Source: Cycas panzhihuaensis
Taxonomy: Eukaryota > Cycadophyta
Length of the DNA stretch: 64,000 bases
Assembly (NCBI GenBank): GCA_023213395.1
Contig: CM041465.1
Span: forward strand, 114,707,741 to 114,771,740
Reading direction: 5' to 3'
The position numbers were made by a program, and so were the translations under genes. Within the stretch, counting starts at the first letter, position 1; every line of letters starts with the position of its first letter. Shown here one piece after another: positions 59,326 through 64,000 of this stretch. Under the pieces are notes generated by a model. That model worked only from the letters and a program-made list of their open reading frames with translations, was not told where the DNA came from and searched no databases.

Positions 59326-60300
59326 TTTTCCTATGACCATAACAAGGCCAACTCAAATGATTACAATAATTTTGAAGGATTATTAATTGAATGTGAGTTT
59401 AAAGGGATGTTATGACTCATGGCTATGGAAACAACCCTACAGGAAGATGGTCATGTTATTAAACTTTATAAATATTTATGGGATACCATTGGACATATTA
59501 TTTTTCTAATATCTAAAGATGTAGTGGCCTAGTAATCTAGGATTGAACACTACACTAGTATTAGTAAGTTTATTCCCATGTAAGATGGGGACCCTCTTTT
59601 TATAAGTGGATGGTGTCCTATCACTTTACTTAATATCACTTAAAAATCTCTAAACAAAGCCCTCATATTTTTAGTGTAATTTACTCTTAATTAGATTAAC
59701 TTCCAATAATAAAGTGGCTTTCTCTAAGGATTTTATATTCTCAACAATATTTTGTATATGTGAGAAGCAATTAAGTGGCCTTAATCTACACTAAAGTTTA
59801 GTTTCATCAAAATTGATTTTGTGAAATCCTATGATAAAACTTAAATGGGACTTTATTTCATTAGTCCTTAAAAGATTGGAATATAGCTTAATGTTCATTA
59901 ACATGGTTAATATACTACTAGCCAATACATAGTTTTATATAATAACTAATAGAGCAGTCTCCTCTATCATTCCACTAGCTAAGTTAATCATGGATGATTT
60001 CCTCTTTTGCCTCCACTTTATCCTATATATTAGCTAAATACCTAAGATATTTATTTCATATAGTATAATAGGCTTATAATATTAAGAGGTTCTCATTGAC
60101 ATAGTATGAAATGTAGCATCTTCATGGTTACTTTTCTTTTTTACTCATGTTGCTAAGGAAGATAATGTTGCTTGCTTGATGGCCACTCTTAATTACTTCT
60201 ACCTCATTTCTATATCCTCTCTCTCTTCTTTTAAGTCTTCTTATTGGTTCTTAAGCCTTAAGACAACCTCACCTTGGGCTCCTAATTTCGATTGTTAAAT
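59326..60300 (+). pseudogene. LINE-2, right piece with RT (broken)
   Basis: Continues LINE-2. Motifs in order: 'DGHVIKLYKYLWDTIGHIIF' at about 59437, then 'NKVAFSKDFIFSTIF' at about 59710 and motif A 'SFIKIDFVKSYDKT' at about 59800, with the catalytic Asp. 'WDFISLVLKRLEYSLMFIN' follows at about 59850 in a shifted frame. The catalytic Y-A-D-D box was not found. Related to LINE-1 in the same window. Confidence 0.8.
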
Positions 60301-60694
60301 GATTAGGAATAGGAAAATAATAAATAGGCTTTTTTATGTCTAGTTTATATTTGGCATCACATCTGACTAGATGTGGGACTAACTAATGAAGAAGTTTACA
60401 TAAAGATAAAATATTATTCCATGTAAGTTCTATCCTTGGCAAGAAGGATGTAAGTTATACAAAATATCTTCTTAGCTCTATATGTTTATTATTCATCAAT
60501 CTAGTTTTATTATGATATATCATGTTAGAGATTTATTTCCTTAGTCAAACATTTCATATGGTATGAAGCCTTAGATAAGAAAGGTATACCTAAAGTTTCC
60601 TTATATGTTTATTGTCAATCTAATTCTAATAGTTGCTTTGGTTATATTTTTGTTTAGAAGTAGAGTATAATATTAGTGGTCATAGTGTTTTATC
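60301..60694. other. AT-rich sequence, possibly LINE-2 downstream region
   Basis: No motif identified; it joins LINE-2 to the repeat copy that follows. Confidence 0.4.
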
Positions 60695-60696
60695 CC

Positions 60697-60901
60697 ACGT
60701 CTATGCATAGGACTCTTGTACAAAAGTGGGATACAACTTTTAAATGATGTGTTATAAAGTTTCTAGAGACAACAACCTTAATGTCCATACTTCCTATTAC
60801 CATTTGTCACACAAAATTTCAATGATTGAGGCATTTTCATATATTAAAATCCAATTCCACTAAAGTAGCTAATTGCATATTCATATTTATTATTTCCATT
60901 T
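60697..60901 (+). repeat. Decayed copy of the repeat upstream of the pectinesterase gene
   Basis: Matches 25630-25830 in order: 'gtgggatacaactt', 'a.tgtccatact', 'ccatttgtc.cac', 'caattccactaaag' and 'ttccattt'. Most differences are C-to-T/G-to-A on this copy, including loss of nearly every CpG. It is cut at 60901 by the LTR that follows. Confidence 0.85.
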
Positions 60902-61346
60902 TGTTAGAAGTATTAATGTCACTTTTATGTTATTCTTAAGTTATTATTTAAGTCACATGTGTAATTTATGATTTAAGTGATTCTAAAGTTAAATGTTTAG
61001 AGTTTTATTTAATTATTATGTGGAAGGTTGTTGAAATGCGTAACTGCCCATTTCAACGAACCTTTCTTGGTATTAATTCTTCTCCTAAATTCAGGGAGAT
61101 GGTTCCTGGAATCTAAGAGGCTATCCAAAAGCCTATCTCAGGGCTAGTTTGTCTTTCATAGGTAGTTTTGCTTATGGTTGATGCATAGCATTTCTTCTTA
61201 ATAAAATTCTAGATTTAGGAGGTGGTTTTTCTTCCCCATAAGGGGTTTTCCACTTATCAACCCTATGTATATGCGCATTGTCTCTTTCTCTTGTATCTTT
61301 TCTATTCCTGTGATGTTATGACTTTGTACATGTGCCTATTCTATCA
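60902..61346 (+). repeat. Copia-type LTR (445 bp)
   Basis: Begins TGTTAGAAGT, ends CTATCA, and is followed directly by a primer-binding site, so it is a 5' LTR on the plus strand. It interrupts the repeat copy at 60901. A matching 3' LTR was not seen before the window ends. Confidence 0.8.
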
Positions 61347-61359
61347 TGGTATCAAAGCT
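61347..61359 (+). other. Primer-binding site after the 445-bp LTR
   Basis: TGGTATCAAAGCT matches the initiator-Met site TGGTATCAGAGCT at 12 of 13 positions. Confidence 0.85.
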
Positions 61360-61443
61360 TGGGTATCAATTTTAACAGCTTAGAGATGGAAATAGTCAAC
61401 CGAGATCTAAATAAAATTGTAGAAAATGAATGACAACTCAAAC

Positions 61444-62080
61444 TCATAACTTTAAAAGTTTGAGCCACCTTTGAAAGAGACCCTTTGCTTCAAATGAAGA
61501 AGTGAGATTTAGATCTTTGAATTTTACCTGAGCACTCAGGTCTTTAAATAAGTTTAGGAAATTATCAAGTCTTGCCACAAAATCTATCAAAAGAGATGCA
61601 AAGGTCACCAAGGAAAGTGCACTAGTACTTTCAAAAGTTTTTAATGCTCTATTAGCCTCAGTGGGATCAAAGGAAAAAGAATGTCTCAATGGCCAGGACT
61701 ACTACTTGCAAATATTTGGTTCTGGACTGTTGGCAATTGTCATTGAGTCTATCCAAATATAGGAGCTTGGATCTTTCAAGAGCACTTAGATGATCACGCT
61801 CCTCATCTTCCATTAGATCATCACCTTCATTCGAGGAAATATCATGCTTGTTGCTAGTTACCCATCTTTCTGAATAAATAAGAAGATAAGAATGTGCATC
61901 AATCTTTCCTTGCAACTCTTCAGCGGTATTATGTACTTCAAGCAATATGTCTCCAAGCTTCAGCTTTGTCATATTCTCAATGTTATCACCTACTTCTTGT
62001 AAAAATTGGCACCTGTAGAACCCACTCATCGCAACTCATTATTGAACACCTAGCATAACTTCTGAGGAGCCTGTCTGTAT
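61444..62080 (-). pseudogene. ALMT: Aluminium-activated malate transporter (ALMT) C-terminal pseudogene
   Basis: ALMT proteins are plant anion channels of plasma membrane or tonoplast. This minus-strand piece covers only the cytosolic C-terminal part. It reads 'LQEVGDNIENMTKLKLGDIL' then 'NTAEELQGKIDAHSYLLI', a variable loop, and in another frame 'RALKTFESTSALSLVTFASL' and 'DFVARLDNFLNLFKDLS'. No membrane helices remain. At least two frameshifts occur, near 61680 and 62000, both in T runs on the minus strand, and there is an in-frame stop near 62025. Upstream codons 'FNNELR' match the family and extend it to about 62080. Its stop at 61444 is close to the expected C-terminus. The homopolymer position means assembly error cannot be excluded for the frameshifts, but the lack of the membrane domain shows it is partial. 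Confidence 0.8.
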
Positions 62081-62311
62081 CCCTGACATGGTAACAATAA
62101 GCTGGTTCCAATAAGCTGTAAGACTAAGACATCCTCCTTCCGGACCTATGGATACTCTAGTCCATAGCTAGTACTATCATAAGAGAACATACTACTGTCT
62201 AACTGCTTGCAAGAGGAACAATTTTACCTACTGTTGCTGGCCCATTACATTCTCAATTGATCATGCTTAAGCTCTTGTTCGTAGTCAAGCTCATGCAGAT
62301 GACTGTGTCCT
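62081..62311. other. Intergenic, nothing recognised
   Basis: Could hold decayed upstream ALMT exon or intron sequence; no motif is convincing. Confidence 0.35.
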
Positions 62312-62416
62312 GAGGAGTCATTGAGAGGAATCAACCTGCCAACCCAGAGGAGTCATTGAGAGGAGCTGACCTACCAACCTAGAGGAGTCATTGAGAGGAG
62401 TCGTTGGAGAATCGAC
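62312..62416 (+). repeat. 35-bp tandem repeat, three units
   Basis: 'gaggagtcattgagagga' starts at 62312, 62347 and 62382, an exact 35-bp period; the third unit grades into 'gtcgttggagaatcgacctgc'. Confidence 0.9.
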
Positions 62417-62596
62417 CTGCAACAAAACAAAGATAAAAGACGTTGTCATCACAACTCCACGCAGGTAGGGTTTCGATAAAGACTAACCCTCTCAGACCTA
62501 ACTCAATATAAAATACAATTTTATTTAGTATAATCTAATTTCCTGTCAGGTCCGCGACCTTCCCTTTTTTTATTTTATTTTTTATTTATATATAAT

Positions 62597-62765
<169 letters not shown>

Positions 62766-64000
62766 ATGTTTAATTAAACCTAGATTTTTCTATTATTATT
62801 AAATGTTACGAATCAAAACCCTCTTTTACCTTAATAAACTCTCATTTACAAATAAAAATCAATATCTCCCCCCATTCAATTAACCTTTAATACTTAAAAT
62901 CAACATTGCTTTATTATATGATATTTAATTAATCATTACAAAAGCTTTCCCCCCTATATATTATCACATTTATCAAAATAAATTATTCTCCCAGTTCCCC
63001 CACCCCGGGCCTCGCATTATGTCTTACCTTATATACTATTTGTTTATATGTCCTATATAAGGTATATATCAACTTTAAAACATTCATTATAAGATTATAT
63101 ATATATACTATTAATAAAGCTTAGATTAATACCTTTTTTGGCCTTTTTTTGCTAAGATCAAATGTATCATCTACTCTATAATGGTGTTATGTGGATTAAA
63201 TTTATAGTTTTATCAAAAATAAAATTTCTCTATACCTAATATAAATACTACTAGAATTTTTATAAGTTTAACAATTTTAACTTGGGAAAACTACGTGTTA
63301 CATAAATATGTTTTAATGTCTTCTAGCTTTTTAATGGATGTTATTCTCACCTATTTTACAAGATTTTTTTAAGGTACCATAAACATGTTACCAATTTCAT
63401 CATGTGGTTGATAAATATTATTGAGGCACATTTTATTTAGATAAGTTAATTCTCATTTTAAAGGTATTAAAATAAATAAATACTTGTTAAGTTCTTTTTG
63501 AATTACTATATTCTCTGCCTTATTTGCTAATCAACAATAGTAAAACATAAGAATTTGAATACTTATTTTTTTAAGGGGAACTGTTTATTTTTTAATTAAG
63601 GAGGACTATTTCTTTAAGAGGGACTATTTTTTTAAGAGGAATTATTTATTTAGCAACATGTGATTTTTAATTAAGGGAAAAGCCAGTAATACATGCTACA
63701 ATGCTTTCTTTTCATTCTTTAATCATGCTTATTAAAATGTTAATTTGATGATTAGTAATCTTACTAAGTGATTATTTTTCCACTTATCATTAATCCTTTA
63801 ATTTTCAATCAAACTTGATAATTCCCAATATGACGTTAATGTCAAGGACTACCACCTACGTTCCAATTCCAATATTAACTAGCTCAAATTATGCTGACTA
63901 GAGTAATCGCATATCCTAACAGTTTAAACAGTAAAAGATATGGTGATATATGACAGGTGAATTTAAAAAACCAAAAGATGAAACTACAGAGAGTTATATG
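62766..64000. other. AT-rich sequence to window end, nothing recognised
   Basis: No ORF, LTR or domain identified. Several short 'gggactattt' like direct phrases occur near 63577-63650. Confidence 0.5.

Overview
This window looks like a gene-poor stretch of a large nuclear genome from a seed plant. The DNA is AT-rich and CpG-poor, about 85-90% of it is decayed retrotransposon, and one intact intron-containing plant gene sits in the middle. The heavily mutated, deeply nested Ty1/copia, Ty3/gypsy and L1-type LINE remnants would suit a gymnosperm or another seed plant with slow DNA turnover. The sequence alone does not fix the species.

Layout. 1-4742 is a Ty1/copia element whose left LTR is cut by the window edge. 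It sits inside a Tat-lineage Ty3/gypsy element whose protease, RT, RNase H and integrase remnants run from about 4.8 to 9.04 kb. A long non-coding 3' tail with tandem repeats and an antisense ORF follows to about 13 kb. 14.4-18.5 kb is a second, unrelated copia element. 18.7-21.8 kb is an L1-type LINE with RT, C-terminal zinc finger and 3' A-rich tail. 22.3-25.9 kb is a CpG-retaining island holding the only apparently functional gene, a minus-strand type II pectin methylesterase (PMEI pro-region plus catalytic domain, one 141-bp intron, TATA box). 27225-33608 is a minus-strand chromovirus (gypsy-1) with both LTRs.

From about 33.9 to 60.3 kb there is a nest up to five levels deep. An L1-type LINE is split by gypsy-3 (plus, about 34438-59325). 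Gypsy-3 is split by chromovirus gypsy-2 (minus, 36801-55525, perfect GGTTT target-site duplication). Gypsy-2 is split by copia-A (40757-52276, AGTTT/AGCTT) and by a solo LTR of the same copia family (52892-53537, perfect TTGGT). Copia-A is itself split inside its RT by copia-B (44452-50577, TGATA/TGGTA). The right end holds a decayed second copy of the repeat found upstream of the pectinesterase gene (about 60.7-60.9 kb), a 445-bp copia LTR with primer-binding site, an antisense malate-transporter (ALMT) pseudogene, 35-bp tandem repeats and a TA microsatellite.

The transposon genes are all broken, and many changes are C-to-T or G-to-A, as expected from long silencing by cytosine methylation. 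Several catalytic residues are lost this way. The pectinesterase stands apart in base composition and reading-frame integrity. No prokaryotic features, tRNA, rRNA or CRISPR array were seen, and no clearly new biological system. The most unusual items are the resolved nest, the promoter-proximal repeat with its decayed copy 35 kb away, the ALMT fragment beside an LTR, and the Tat 3' tail.
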